Source of the DNA: Parasponia andersonii
Taxonomy: Eukaryota; Streptophyta; Magnoliopsida; Rosales; Cannabaceae
Assembly: GCA_002914805.1 (NCBI GenBank)
Contig: JXTB01000074.1
Coordinates: forward strand, 645,663-709,662
Direction: 5' to 3'
Length of the DNA: 64,000 nt
The position numbers were made by a program, and so were the translations under genes. Each line of letters starts with the position of its first letter. The stretch's first letter is position 1. Shown in pieces: positions 34,166 to 47,599 of this stretch. The notes beneath the pieces were generated by a model. That model had not been told where the DNA came from, made no database searches, and saw only the letters and a program-made list of their open reading frames with translations.

Positions 34166-37100
34166 TACATACTATAGCATAAGCACAAACTAAGGACCCT
34201 TGAGTACACTACAAAGTTGCGGTAGTTGGTAGGTCATGCCACCTATGTGGGAAGGAAAAATATGGCCAATGAGAACCATACTTATGATAAATGTATTTTA
34301 CAGTTATCTTTACTATACCTTTGAGTTTAAGAATTACTCGTCTTTGAGTTCTTTTTACTTGTTTTGTTATTTTTGATGCATATTTCAGATGGGATACCAC
34401 TAAGCGAAGAATGTTGTTCTTTAAAGTTAATTTGGAGGTAAATCAAGACGTTTAGGTGACAAATTCTAGCAGTAACCAGAGAAGATCGGTGATAGAGCTC
34501 ACAAAATGGAGACTAGAAGTCAATTTGGTGCCATAACATCACAAAGAAAATAGAGCAGTAGCCCCAAAAATCTAGCGCCACAGCCCCCAAACCATAGGGT
34601 TGCAGTGCCATTTCCATGATGCCGTGGCCTCAAAAAAATGTACCCGAAGTGCCAAATTTGGCACCTCAACATCAGTATCGTGGTACGCAGTGCCATCATT
34701 CTGCTAGCTGTGGCACTGCAGCGCTAGTCTCAGCTCCGCAACGCCAAAGAGTTGTAGAAAATCCAGATTTTGCTCGTGATGGCTCCTCGATTTAAATTCT
34801 CTTTCTCTCATCTGAAGAGAAGAAACAAAAAGGAAGGACAAAATACCTAGTAGCCAAGGGATCCTAGAGCCATTTCTAAGGGAGAAACAATACCAAAGAG
34901 GTGGATTCAAGCCAAGGAAATTAGATTGGGAAAGCTTGAGAAGAGTTTTTTCTTTCCTCTTGTTCTTGTTCTCCTCTTCCATTTTTTGCACTTGAATATG
35001 CATCAATTTTGTTACTTGTGTTGTGATTCTCTGTGTATGAACATGAGCTAAATTTCATCTCTCGAGAGGCAATTGAACCTCTAATGTAATCTAACTATAT
35101 TTGTTTTCTCCATTGTTCTTATTATCGATTGTTGAGTTGGTTGTTTTATCTTGAGCTTAATGCATCTATTTACTTGGCCACTAAATAGATTGTTATTATG
35201 AAATCTATATGAACTTGGGAAGGGGATTATAGGTTTGGACATAGGTAGAACATCATAAGATCATCTAGTATAGGGTGAGTTTACATAGGATAGGAATATA
35301 CCTATGTAACTTGTGCAACCTTATGTAAGAAAGACCAAATTTAATAAGTCTAATCAATTTACGTTAGGAGTAATATATTATATTATTTAGACATTTTCAC
35401 TTATATCTTGGAAAGGATTTTGTGAATACTTTAGGATTCTTGGTTGTTAATTCTATATGGATAATTGTTTTATGAGGAAAACAAGTAGCTGGAGGAGTTA
35501 GAGAGTAGATTGTATCCCTAAGTTCCTTACTATGGCTCTAAGAACTATTTTAGTTGCTTAGTTTTTAACTTCCTTTCATTCCTTTTATATTGTTATTTAC
35601 ATTTTGATTCTTATACAAACTATCAAATATTGTTATTTGGATAAATTAGGAACTAGTTTTGGTTAGTACTTAGTATTTGTAAATCACGTACTCCTCGTGG
35701 GATTGACACTCTCTTACTCTATATTACTTGTTGCAACCCGTATGCTTGCAGTGTTTTGTGTGTTAGAATTAGCCTTAACAACTTACTTAACATAAACTGA
35801 CTAGGTAATACACCTAATAAATCTCATAATACAATGTTCAGTCCCAATAGTCAGTATACCATGCTTACCTATGCAGGAAGGATACCTGTGTAAACCATAC
35901 CTACCTAATACAGACAAACTAAATAAGGTACTTAAAATATATCTCATAAAATAAGTACAATGGTACTGCTTTAAATCCAATGTATGGAAAACTTCACTTC
36001 TCTGAAAATCATGCTTAAATGGTCATGTCATGCTTATGCCTTTCATGAACTTACATAAACTTTAGGAATAATACATATTATTATAATACACATAAACATG
36101 TAGGAAAAACATCTTTTATTTAAAAATGTCCTTGTGATACAGTTAAAATAAATCTTTACTTACTTTGTATCTGGTAGAAAAGATAGTGAAAGGGTCATTA
36201 ATCCCGGTGGCAAGGTGTGTGGAGGACCTGATATCAATTTTATTACTAGAATTATCATTACAATGTAAAATACTTAACGAAAACGACCACAAGACTGAAA
36301 TCACAATTTTCACAAAATTAGGAAACTTAATCACAATATGACCAGAAAGTGTATAAGTGACATAAGGTATGTAATAATCAATGACTAGCATTGAAAACTG
36401 ATTAAAATCATCAAAATATAAATGCTAGTTCCTTAGTACAAAAATGATCCAAATAGAACATAATTTCGTAAAAGCTAGTCCATTTGCTTCTAAATCATAT
36501 TATTTGATTTTATAAATATTTGGACAGCACCTCACCTTATTTTAGGACATTCTCACATCTTTTAAATCATAGTTTAAGACCTATAATAAAATTGACAAAC
36601 CAATTCCCACATATAACACATCAAAGAGAATCATTTAAAATAACCTAAATGCACTTGAATTCCTTTCGACCTAGACAAAGTTAAAAATCACTTTTATAGT
36701 TGTATATCATCACAACCACCCACAAAATGAGTGTAATAAATAATAGGATCTATAAAATATACACTCCAAGTTTAGAAAATTGGATAACAAATATAGAAAA
36801 CTTAATCTACTGTACATGAAAACACTTAAATGCATAACTAGCATACTTTAGGGCTTTAAGTCAAACTTTAATCTTTCACTCAAATTCTATGTTTCTAACA
36901 ATATATAAGGTTTTATAAGACCTTTATTTATAAAATAAAATCTTTGATTTAAGAGCTAAAGCAAAATAAACCAATTACACACTAAACATCCAACATAAAC
37001 CTCACCTTGACTAGTTTAAGCTGTTGTTGAATCTATTGTCTTTTACCTCCATCAAATTGATTTCTAAGGCTTTAAAACTAATTTTAGGACTCAAGAGGAT

Positions 37101-38150
37101 CTAAACAAATCATAATTTAAGTTGTATCAAGTGGATAATAGAATTAAAAAAACAAAACCTAGGAAGAAGAACTAGTAGAATTACCTTGACTAGTTTGGAC
37201 CTATCTTACTTTCTTGAGCTCCAACTTGATTTCTACAATTTAGAAACTCTTAGATATAGCTAAAAGGAGTTTAGAGAAGTGTAGACAGGTATTAGAGAGG
37301 TTCAGATCGTGGCTGGAGAGAAGGGAGAACAAAATGACCAGATTTGGTCCAAAATCAATACTTAATGGCTACGAAAAGACATAACTTAAATTCTGAAAGG
37401 TATTTTTGGTATTTCACATCCTAACGTTCCATATGTCCAGCTTTAAATCACTCTTGGCTTACTCACCATGTTTATGACCATTCTTATATACTCAAGTGTA
37501 GACCCAAATGATGAAACCTAGCTTAAAAGATAAAATTTAGTCATACTTTGACTTATGATCCCATATGGCCAATCTTATTGTAATCTGGTGGAACTTAGTC
37601 TCATAACCAATCATTAAACATAAAAATAAGTCAATTAGACTCTAATTAATAATGTAAACAAAGTATCAATGCCTAATTATTAAAATGCACAAAAATAACA
37701 TTATGTGATTAAGCTAAATCTAAGCTAGCTTAGTGCAATTAAATACAATTCAGTACAGTCACTGCCACCTCGTGCTTACCTAGAATCAAAATTTTGGAAA
37801 ATGCTAGAAATAAGTTCTACACATTAAATAAAAGCTATTTGACGTGTTAAATGTATAGCGAATTTGGCTTCGAAAAGCATAAAAGGTGCATTTTACAGAA
37901 AAACTACCATTTGACCAAGTTATCAACAAATATGATTTTAATACATGTGCACGTATTCATGAATATATTCTGTGTTTCTTTCACACACCAAGCTCTTTCT
38001 TTGAGGGTACTGAACCTTTACATTGCATAGGAGCACTTCAACAAACTTTAGTACAATAATACAGATCGAATGCATTTAACAATCAGAATGAGCAATTTAC
38101 CATAAAATTGATACTAGTTGCTTGATATATCCATTATGCAATATGAACAT
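34166..38150. other. LTR-like insertion block in the antisense gene
   Basis: No coding sequence. About 34440-35755 resembles a plus-strand Ty3/Gypsy (Tat/Athila-type) LTR: repeated GCCACAGC/GTGCCA words and the characteristic tail ACTCCTCGTGGGATTGACAC then GCAACCCGTATGCTTGCA. About 35760-37900 resembles the non-coding leader/LTR of another Gypsy element read on the minus strand. Boundaries and target duplications could not be fixed. A perfect 16-base palindrome GTGCCAAATTTGGCAC lies at 34649-34664. Confidence 0.4.
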
Positions 38151-38159
38151 GTTTATTAT

Positions 38160-39433
38160 TGGCTTATTATGCATGTGAGAATCTTGGGCATCACATAACC
38201 CTTCTAATGTCAACTTCTATTATGCATGCAAATGGTCGGGTTTTGAATCGAAGAACATTTCAAATGTTAGAAATAACATGGGAAAATGGAAGGATGGCTT
38301 CTTCCACTTCTAATATGCTGATAATGGATTCTTCCAGCACGCTAGTAAGTACTCGCCCTATTGTGCTCGCATGTTGTACATTTTATATATTCTAACATAC
38401 TCTCTACACTTCGCAGTTAACAACGATTTGTGCTTGACTCAAACTAGCTCTTCTGTGTCAACAAGATCAACAGACTCTTTGAGGAAGAATTTGACTGGAA
38501 GATCTTGGGGACAATGGAGAACTTGCTTGCTTTTGATCTTTTCCCTAAAGATGTGAGGTGAATCATCCGAAGAGCACTGCCACCCCAAAGAAGAAAAAGC
38601 AAACATCTTCGAGTTCTAAGAAGAGAAACGATCCTTCATCTTCGGGAACTTCTAGCTCAAAGAAGCAGAAAACTTCCACATCTACTCAAAAATCCAACAA
38701 GTCCTTCCCTAACCCATCAACCCGAAGGTAGAGACGGTTTTTTTTTTAGTTCACACATAGCATTCGCATATTTTCCTCTTGTCTTTTTGTAGAGATGGTT
38801 TACACTAGAGGTAGTATGTGGGCTCCTCCATCGACTCTCTGCTCTAAGTCAAAAGTTTCCACTAGCTCATCCCCTCCTTCAGGAAAAGGAAAAGAGAAAA
38901 CCACTAATTCTGTGAAGAAGAGGAGGGTAATCTTTGATGATGAGCCAGTTAGCATGTCATCACCACCCTCTAACACCTCAAACAAAGAAGCACAGACCTC
39001 GAATAAGCAAGGGTCATCATGTAAAATGTCAACCTCATCATCTTCTCCTTTTGAGCCTCTCAATCTGGTAGACCATCCTCTAGAAGTCGAGGCACTTCTC
39101 AGCCAACTTCTTCCAAAAACTTGCCTGACTGCCTCTTCCATTGATCGGTTCATTACCGATGATGCATGGTAAATGAGAATACTTGCCAATGCAAGTGTTA
39201 ATTAGCCATCATATTTTACTAATATCAATTGATAACAACTCTAAAGAATTTAATCATAATTTTGATGCAAGCTGCTTCTGCTATAGTCTTAATAGACGAC
39301 CCAGTCCTTAACCTGATTCAGGCTAGAGAAGAAAGTAAGAACAAGGTCGAAGCTCTCTCGAAGACATGTGTGGACTTGAAAAACTCACATAAAAGCGAGA
39401 TAAATAATATTCAAGCAGAGAAGCAACTCAAAA
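38160..39433 (+). pseudogene. Antisense extra ORF of the Tat element, middle piece
   Basis: Plus-strand coding remains. A 'MGKWKDGFFH' word at 38278 matches the K.W(K)..FF motif typical of the PF04195-like plant family. Ser/Lys/Thr-rich linkers follow at about 38570-38730, then an open frame from 38795 (125 residues, Ser/Pro-rich, with KKRRVIFDDE, then LEVEALLSQLLPK), and a charged coiled-coil-like segment (ESKNKVEALSKTCVDLKNSH) near 39330-39420. It ends at the LINE insertion. Low-complexity linkers make frame assignment approximate. Confidence 0.5.
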
Positions 39434-42400
39434 GCTTAGGAGATCTTTCGGGAAGAGGCTGATGCTTTGGCTGCTCTAGATAATGCTTTAACTCTAGATG
39501 ATTCTTTTTTGAGAGACAAGTGTCATATTCGTTGGTTAGAAGGAGGGGATCGTAACTCATCTTTTTACCATGCGACCCTTAAGAGAGGTAAAGTTAATAA
39601 GCCTTTGTTTTCTTTGATTATCAATGACGAGATTGTGATTGATGCAGATTGTAGTACAACTTATACTGTTGACTTTTATGCTTCTTTATTTTCAGAGCTA
39701 AATCATTTACTAACTGACTTCTCCATTATTTAAGAACATGTTCCTGCTTTGGTTACCGATCATGATAATGCTTGTTTGATGAGTCTTCCTCTTAAGTAAG
39801 AAATTAGAAACATTGTTTTTGATATAGATTCTTCTAGTGCGCCTAGCCCTGATGGCTACACTGGGAGATTTTTCCGTAGTTGCTAGCCTATTGTGGATAA
39901 TAATTTTGTCTTGGCAGTCCAGGACTTTTTTTGTACTGGTAAGATATTCCCTAGTGTTAATTCTAATTTTATAGTCCATATCATTAAGGTTACATAGGTG
40001 AATAAGATTGAGCAATTTCGGTCTATTGCTTTAGGAAATTTCTTCTTCAAGGTCATCACTAAGATTCTTGCTACTAGACTGGGACCTATTAGTTCTTGAA
40101 TTATCTCTTCGAATCAGTTTAGGTTTGTGCAAGGTATGCAGATAGGAGATTTTATTTTTGGAGCCTCTGAGTTCTTTAACTCTTTAAGCAACTCTGCTTT
40201 CAGTGGTCATGTTGCTTTAAAGATCGACAGTCATAAGGCTTTTGATTCTATTCGTTGGTCTCTTATTCTAGAGGTCCTCAGGTTATTTGGTTTTTCGCTT
40301 ACCTTCACTGCTTTAGTCTCGTCCATCTTTAGTTCTATTGATTTCAGTCCTTCTTGATAGGGCCCCTCATGTTTACTTTTCATGCTCTTGTGCAGTTAGG
40401 CAAGATAATCCTCTCTATCCCCTCCTTTTTTGCCTTGCACAGGACTTTTTGAGTCGTTACTTGACTTATCTTTTTAGTACAAGTGCTATTGATTCTATCT
40501 CTCTACCTCGCAGTAAGAGTACTTTGACCCACTTTTTATATGCGGATGATGTTCTTATTTTCTATAGAGCTTCGCCAAAGAACCTAAGAGCTATTCATTT
40601 AACTTTTGAGTTGTATGGGTCCCTTTCAGGTCAGCTGGTTAATTGGGAGAAGTCTAATATCTATTTTGGTAAGGGAATTTCCCCTACCAGAATTAGGGAT
40701 TTACTTTCTATTTGTGATATGAAGCAAGGTAGAGAGTCAATGCACTACTTAGAGGTTCCTTTATTTGTAGGAGCTCCTCGTCAGTGGTGGTTGATTCCTT
40801 AGATGGATAGTTTACTAGCCCATTTTCTTTGTTGGATGGGATTATCTCTCTCCTGCATTGGCAAAGTTGCTCTAGTTAGTTCTGTAATTTATGGTTCACT
40901 TCTTCATTCTTTTCAGATTCACAAATGGCCCAGCTCTTTGCTAAGTAAAATGACAAAGGCAATTTGGAATTTTATATGGTTAGGTTCTATTCTCTAGAAG
41001 AAGTTGGTCCAAGTCTCGTGGAAGAAATATTGTCAGCCTAAAGAAGAAGGTGGTTTAGGTCTTTGTGAGTAATCCTTACACAATAAATTCCTTCTCAAAG
41101 AGTTCACTTGGAGAGTGATGACTGTTGATTCTAATTAATTTTCTTATCTCTGAGCACATTTCTTTCGAAGCAATGGGGATTTTCGATATCAATTTAAATC
41201 CTCCATTTGGGCTGGGCTTCAACTTTTGTGTCAAGATCTTCGTGAAAAATCTTGTTGGCTGGTCGAAAGACATTCTAAACTCAAATTTTGGACTAATAAT
41301 TGGCTAGGTTCCCCTCTGTTTAATTTGGTATCTGCTTCTTTATTTCTTGATCCTTATTTAGAGAGTTTGGTTAGGAATTTCTTAACAGATTCAAGTTGGT
41401 CTCTTCCTTCTATTTTTATAGATCATTTTTCAAGAATAACTGATGTTATTAAGTCAGTTGTGATTTTAGATGGCCTAGATTCTTTGTGCTAGGATGGGTT
41501 CTTTAGATTGTAGGGTCACCTGTTCTGATGCTTATTTTTCTCTTTATGATTCTCCTATCGTCTACTCTTAGGAAAAGCAGATTTGGTCTTCCTTCATCCC
41601 ACTTTTGAGGTCGATTTTATTTTGGAGGACTCTTCATGATCAACTTCCTACTACTTCTTCTTTGATGAAGTGAGGCTTCCATCTTCCGTCTTGTTATTGT
41701 TTCTATCATTTCTCAATTGAGGACTCGTCACATTTATTCGTTGATTGCCCTTCTGTTGTGCAGCTTTGGTCGGCCATGTCCTCTTTATTTCATACGTAAG
41801 TCTTTTTAGAGGATTCTGTGAAGGATCTTTGGGATTAAGCTTAACTTTGCTCATTTAGTCTGCAACTTCAAGCTTTTTGGAAAGTTGCTTTGGTCTCTGT
41901 TTTTTGGATTATATGGCATCTTCAAAATTTGACAATTTTTGAAGATAAAAAGCCTTTTATATCTTCAGCATTTATTCTTCTATGACATTCTATTAGAGAG
42001 GCTGAGTCTCTAGTCTTTAGTCCTTTGTCTAATTCTATGACTAATCTATTAATTATACGAGAGTTTCGGCTCAAAGGAAGGCCTCGAAAGACACCGACTA
42101 TTGTTGAAGTTATGTGGAGACCTCCTCTTCTGTCTTAGGCCAAGGTCAATACTGACCGTTTTGCTTATGGCTCACTGGGTCCTTCTGGGTATTCAAGGGT
42201 GTTTCGAACTTATAAAGGGTTTATTCGAGGATGTTTCCCTATTCCTTTAGGAATTAGTTATGCTTTTGAGGTAGAATTGGCAACGGCGATTTATACGATT
42301 GATTTTGCTTGGAAATATAGATGGAAGTGTCTCTAGTTAGAGAGTAATTCAGTCTATGTCGTTTCTCTTCTTTTGGCCCATTCCCTTAAAGTTTCTTTTC

Positions 42401-42743
42401 ATTGGAGATCAGCTTGGTGTAGTGCATTGGGGTACATTGCTAATATGGATTTTGTGGTCACTCATATCTATCATGAGGGTAATCGTGTAGATGATTTTTT
42501 AGTTTCTCCTACTCTTTCCTTTTTTTGTCTCACTTGCTGATTGTCCACTCCATCTTTTATTTCATCATTTGTTTACGAATATTGTATTGTGAAGCCTAAT
42601 TATCAGTTTCGCTAATTTATTTCTCTTCGTTACTTTGAATTAAGAGGTCAGGTTTATGCTCCCTTTTGATTTGGTGTATCTTCTTTTTCTTTCTTTTTTA
42701 ATTTAATTTCCCTTGCTTTGTAGAGGTTCATCAAAAAAAAAAA
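39434..42743 (+). mobile_element. L1-type LINE with RNase H, 5'-truncated
   Basis: A non-LTR retrotransposon copy inserted in the antisense gene and ending in an 11-base poly-A (42733-42743). It begins inside the ORF2 protein just before IRWLEGGDRNSSFYH (39520), so the endonuclease part is missing. Reverse transcriptase follows: 'ILATRLGPIS' (40060), 'ALKIDSHKAFDSIRW' (40216), 'QDNPLYPLLFCLAQD' (40400), the catalytic YADDVLIF (~40540) and 'GQLVNWEKSNIYFGKG'. Then come a zinc-finger-like connection segment (41690-41780) and an RNase H domain (42130-42530), as in plant L1 elements. Several stop codons and frame changes interrupt it. Flanks AGAAGCAACTCA (left) and AGAAGAAACGACTTA (right) may be a decayed target duplication. 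Confidence 0.88.
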
Positions 42744-42895
42744 GAAGAAACGACTTAATGACGACATAGAGAAGGAGAAGAAGAAGTTTGAAGGGCTCCA
42801 AGAGAATATAAAGAAACTTAATTAAAATATTTCCCTCAATGCTGCTGCTCTGGGTGAAGATCATCGTAAGGCGGTTGAAGATTTTAATGAGACCA
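42744..42895 (+). pseudogene. Antisense extra ORF of the Tat element, coiled-coil piece
   Basis: A short plus-strand segment between the LINE poly-A and the Gypsy insertion. It reads as charged coiled coil (NDDIEKEKKKFEGLQENIKK) and then 'GEDHRKAVEDF', a composition typical of the C-terminal half of PF04195-like plant proteins. Its last five bases, GACCA, are the left target copy of the adjacent Gypsy element. Confidence 0.5.
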
Positions 42896-45800
42896 TATAA
42901 CAACTCGATTTTTCGGACTGTTAACTACTTACCTTCTTAGCTTACTTATTTAAAAAGAGAAATTAGACGCTGAAAATTCATGACAATTTTTTTTTATGCT
43001 TTTATTTTTTTTTAAGAGATTTATATTCATAACTAACCATTTACTTAAATTTTGAAAATAAGTAAAATGCATCTCAATGGTTAAGTATTCTTTATTTTAA
43101 CTTGATTATAAGCTTTGTATTGATGTGATTTAAATAATGCGCAACTATAAAGGGCTCCCAGGAGAGGAGGAGAGTCACATACAGACCACTTAAGTCCCAA
43201 GTTCTCCTTAAATAGTTTAGGTCTTTTTGACAGAACCCCTTGTATTTTGCATTTATTTAAATCAAAATATTTTCTCTTTTAGATCTTTTGAAAAACATTT
43301 GTTTAAATTCTATTCAATCGAAATTCATTTTCAAGTTCAATTTAATAAGACCATGCATTAAGAAATAAAATGCCAAGTTATAAGTACATTTTCAAATAAC
43401 ATCAAGCTTACATAATTGAAATCATTTATCTCATAATAAGAACATATGCTGAAGTAATTTTAATGGTAGTATTCCATTACCCGTGCCTCACATTCATCCC
43501 CGTCTTGATTCCAGCTAATTTATCAATCAAATCAAAGGTTTCTTTCCTTTTGTACCTATAGCATGGATACTCATAAAATGTGAGCTTTCGCTCGGTAAGT
43601 ACAATGTAATTCTCACAAAATATTTTTCTTATAAACGAACAATCTTTTATGAAAGTTCGATTATGTTATTTTATGAAATCATTACTTTATGTTTTATTAT
43701 AAGATATTGTATCATGATTTTATCTCATTCTTGATCGTGAAGTCCTTTATCTTTCTTATGGGCTCTGGTGTACACACCGAGTGTGCACTATCGAATGGAA
43801 AACCAGGAGAGCGACCTAACTGAAAACACCCACGATCATAGTCTTAACACACTTTTCCTCAGGAATCCTTGCTTAAAGAAGGTCGGTCTTATTTTCCATC
43901 GGATATCCTCACCTAGTGGAGGTTGGTACGATACCTTTAAATTCTTTATCTTATTTTGTCTTCTCTTATCATGAGTGGGTACGTTTCAAAAACAAGCCCA
44001 AAGTTATATTCCATTATCATAGCATTTCCTTTGTTAAAGTATACTAAAGTATTTTTTACATGATAACAATGTAAAGTAAGCATACATCATTTTTATAGCA
44101 TAGAAAATGTATCTTTATAAGCATACATTATACATAGGCCATACAATAGTAATATAAAAGCAATTTAACACATGAAACAATTTCAAATATATTATACTGC
44201 AAACATGAAATATTTTCAAACCATCCATGCCATAGGTGAAATTGTACTTACCTCGTAATATGATTGTCTTAGTTCCACTTATTAGTTACGTATATCTAGG
44301 TCCAAGTTATGTCCTAACGTATGCATACTCTATCTGTTAGAGTAATTTAAAGTAGCCTTATACTTTTTTAAAAAAATTTTAATTACTTAGTGAGCTTAAA
44401 ATATTTAAGACTCAGTCTTGATCAAACATAAAACTTCACATTTGAGAAACAATGACATATTATATTCATTGACTAGTTTATACTTTCAACTTAGATAGAT
44501 GAGATTTAATTCTCCTTAATCTTGATCATAGTAATCTTTTTAATCTATCAATAATTTGGTTGTTGATTTGATTAATATCATCCTAAATTAGTTAAGTTTC
44601 CTTAATTATATTTCTTTTCATCAAATACTTTGAATTATTCTTGATTAATTTCTTTATTTGTAATTTAGGTTCATAATATGATAAGTAAGTCAAACAGACT
44701 AATAGCTACATAAATTTAAAATTTAAAATTATATTTAGACTAAATATTATTAGGCATTGAGCGCGCTTTTTAGGCCTATCACTAAACTTAGAAAAAATAT
44801 AATTAGAAGCATATATTATTTATTTCCTAAAATTAATTTCATGTCTTAAATTTAAGTAAATCTTTTCTTATCCCAATTAGAGATCTAAAATAAAGTTTTC
44901 TATTTATTCTTATACCAAATTTCTAACCCAAAATTTCAAGTTTTATAATTTATATTTTTGCCCATAATCTTAAGATTTCTAACAATTATGCCCTAGAATA
45001 GTAAATATTGAGTTATAATTTATCTTTTTGTTAAAGATTCTTCCTTTATTTAATTTTACACTTTAATATGGTCTTAAAATTGCCAAAAATATCTTTCTCA
45101 CATATTTGACCCGTATTTTATTAAAATTACACTTTTCACCCAAACACTCAAAGTTTTGGCATTTTAGTCTTTTCAACTTTTGAGCCAACATCTTTAATTT
45201 TTGGAAAGTATTTTTAAAGGGTAAAAATTTGTTCTTAAGGATCTAAGTCTAAATTATTAAGTTTGGTTCATTTTCATGCATATTTTCTTTTAGCGGCTTA
45301 CACTTAAAAATATTCCACTTTTTGTGTTTAGTTATTTTGATTTAACTATTATTATTATTATTTAGCCTTTATTATTATGAAGTATTTATATTTAGAGGCT
45401 TCAAAAATCAATAAAATAAGTCTAAATGTAATATAAATTATATAACATATAAAGTAGATCAAAGATATTATTACCCATTTTTTCTTTTATAGAATCTATT
45501 TAAACACATCACAAGCAAGGTGATGGAATATTTACCTTCCACACTTGAATCTTCATTCTTACGTCTCCACCACAAAACTAGGTACTCTCTTCTCTTGATT
45601 ATAATTCTTAATTTCTAGAGACGATGGGTAAAATATTATAGCTCTTGTGGATTTGGAAGAAAGTGAGGTAGAAAGAGCTTTTTTTTTTTTTGAGAAAGGA
45701 TAATTAGAAAAATGAAGATAGTTTTGGCTAAGTAATTGGAAGCTAAGTATAAATTTGAATTGCCAAATGAAAGATCTATTTATAGGTTATCCATAGGAGG

Positions 45801-46264
45801 TATCCAATAATACACACCTTCATATTCCACCAAATAATCCAAGCAACATTATGACCAATTTGTTTATATATCTTATTTTCCTATTCCATTACCTTATCAA
45901 TTACTTTATTTTTTACTCATCTACTACTTTTGTCTCTAGTCTTTCTTTTTTTTTTAATTATTTGGAATCCAATACCACTAGCTCCCAAAGAAAGTCTCCA
46001 CTATATTAATCTTTTTCATACTGTTTGAATTATTTTGGAGACAAAAGCTACTAATTAGTTTTGTCTATGTCTTCCACTTTGAATTATGGCCACTAATTTC
46101 CAAAGAACATTTCCATTATCATTTTCCTTTTTCCTACCTTTTAAATTATTTTAGAGACAAAAGCTATGAATTAGTTTTGTCTGTATTTTCTTTTTTTAGA
46201 ATTACTCATTAACTTTATCCTTTTCTTTTTCTATTTCACTAATTTAAAGTGATTACCTTCCTAA
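42896..46264 (-). repeat. 3' LTR of the Gypsy element
   Basis: Aligned with the right LTR from TATAACAACTCG to TTACCTTCCTAA. It shares landmarks such as GGGCTCCCAGGAGAGGAGG, the CTCACCTAGTGGAGGTTGG motif near 43910 and CACTTTTTGTGTTTA. Short frames in it, such as 43768-43974, recur in the other LTR copies and are LTR sequence. Confidence 0.85.
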
Positions 46265-46289
46265 AAAAAGCTCCTCACTTCATTCATGG

Positions 46290-47560
46290 TTTTGGGTGCT
46301 GGCCAATTGTTCACTGCCTCTATCTTGGAAGGATCTACAACAACTCCTTCCTTTGCAACCACATGTCCTAAGAAATGGACTTTGTCTAGCTAGAATTCGC
46401 ACTTAGAGAATTTGGCATAGAGGCAGTGTTCCCTTAACTTCTGCAAGACGAGTTTGAGGTGTTGTTCGTGTTCCTCTTGAGACCTTGAATAAATCAAGAT
46501 ATCATCGATAAAGACTATGACAAATTTGTCCAAGTATTCCTTGAACACTCTATTCATCAGGTTAATAAATGCCACAGGAGCATTGGTTAGCCCAAAAGGC
46601 ATCACTAAGAACTCATAATACCCATATCACATTCGAAAGGCAAACTTCAGAATATCAGTCTGTTTAATTCTCAATTGATGATAGCTCGATCACAAATTGA
46701 TCTTTGAGAAAACTATAGCTCTTTTTAGTTAATCAAACAAGTCATCTATCCTTGGCAAAGGATATTTATTCTTTATGGTCACCTTATTCAATTCTCTATA
46801 GTCGATGCATATTCTGAATATTCCATCCTTCTTCTTCACGAATAGCATAGGTGTGCTCCATGGTTAGTGACTTGGTCAGATAAAACCCCTATCTAACAAC
46901 TCTTGTAGTTGGGTTTGTAGCTTCTTAAGCTCAACAGGTGCCATTCTATAAGGTGCTTTGGAAATAGGGGCAGTATCAGGCAGTAATTTGGTCTCAAAGG
47001 AAATTTCTCGCTCCGGTGGTGTTCCTGGCAGATCATCAGGAAACACATCAATGTGCTCCTTGACGATGATTACATCTTTTGGCCTCTTCTTTTCTTCTTT
47101 ACTCTTATCAAGAATATTAGCTAGATATCCCAGACACCCGTTACTCAACATTCTCCTTGCTTGCATTGTTGAGATCATCACTCGAGGTTGCTTCTTAGTA
47201 TCTCCATTATAAGTGAACTTTTCTTCTTCTAGAGCTTTGAACGTGATCCTTCCACGTCGACATTTAATATTAGCACTATACCTTCCTAAGAAGTCTATTC
47301 ATAGAATGACATCATAATCAATCATTTCTAGAATGACTAGATCAGTATACAGTTCCTTAGCAGCTATAATTATTAGAACATGTCTTATCCAATAATTCAT
47401 TGTCAAAGTTTCATCTAAAAGTAGAACTACATTTAAAGTTCTAGTCATTCTATCACTATTCTGAGCTATTCTTTTGGCAAATACATGTGACACAAAACAA
47501 TGCATAGCACCAGAATTAAACAAGACATATGCATTTTGAGTGGCAATAGATAGCTAACCT
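46290..47560 (-). pseudogene. Gypsy protease and reverse transcriptase remains
   Basis: Minus strand. A protease stretch lies near 47300-47523 (FNSGAMHCFVSHVFAKRI, in place of the usual DSGA(S/T) active site). Next comes the start of RT (47181-46876: 'VFPDDLPGTPPEREISF', 'APYRMAPVELKKLQTQLQEL'), then the core (46605-46390: [20 protein letters not shown], catalytic FIDDILIYS). Broken fossil. Confidence 0.88.
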
Positions 47561-47599
47561 ATGACCATATTAGAGGTTCCTGCATCTATATCCTCCCTC

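Noticed and set aside
34704-35006. 100-residue minus-strand frame
   Set aside because: It lies within the LTR-like block and shows no domain. Lys/Ser/Leu-rich by composition.
43768-43974. Similar ~68-residue frames at 43768-43974 and 52240-52446
   Set aside because: They are the same stretch of the paired Gypsy LTRs. A frame shared because the LTRs are copies is not evidence of coding.
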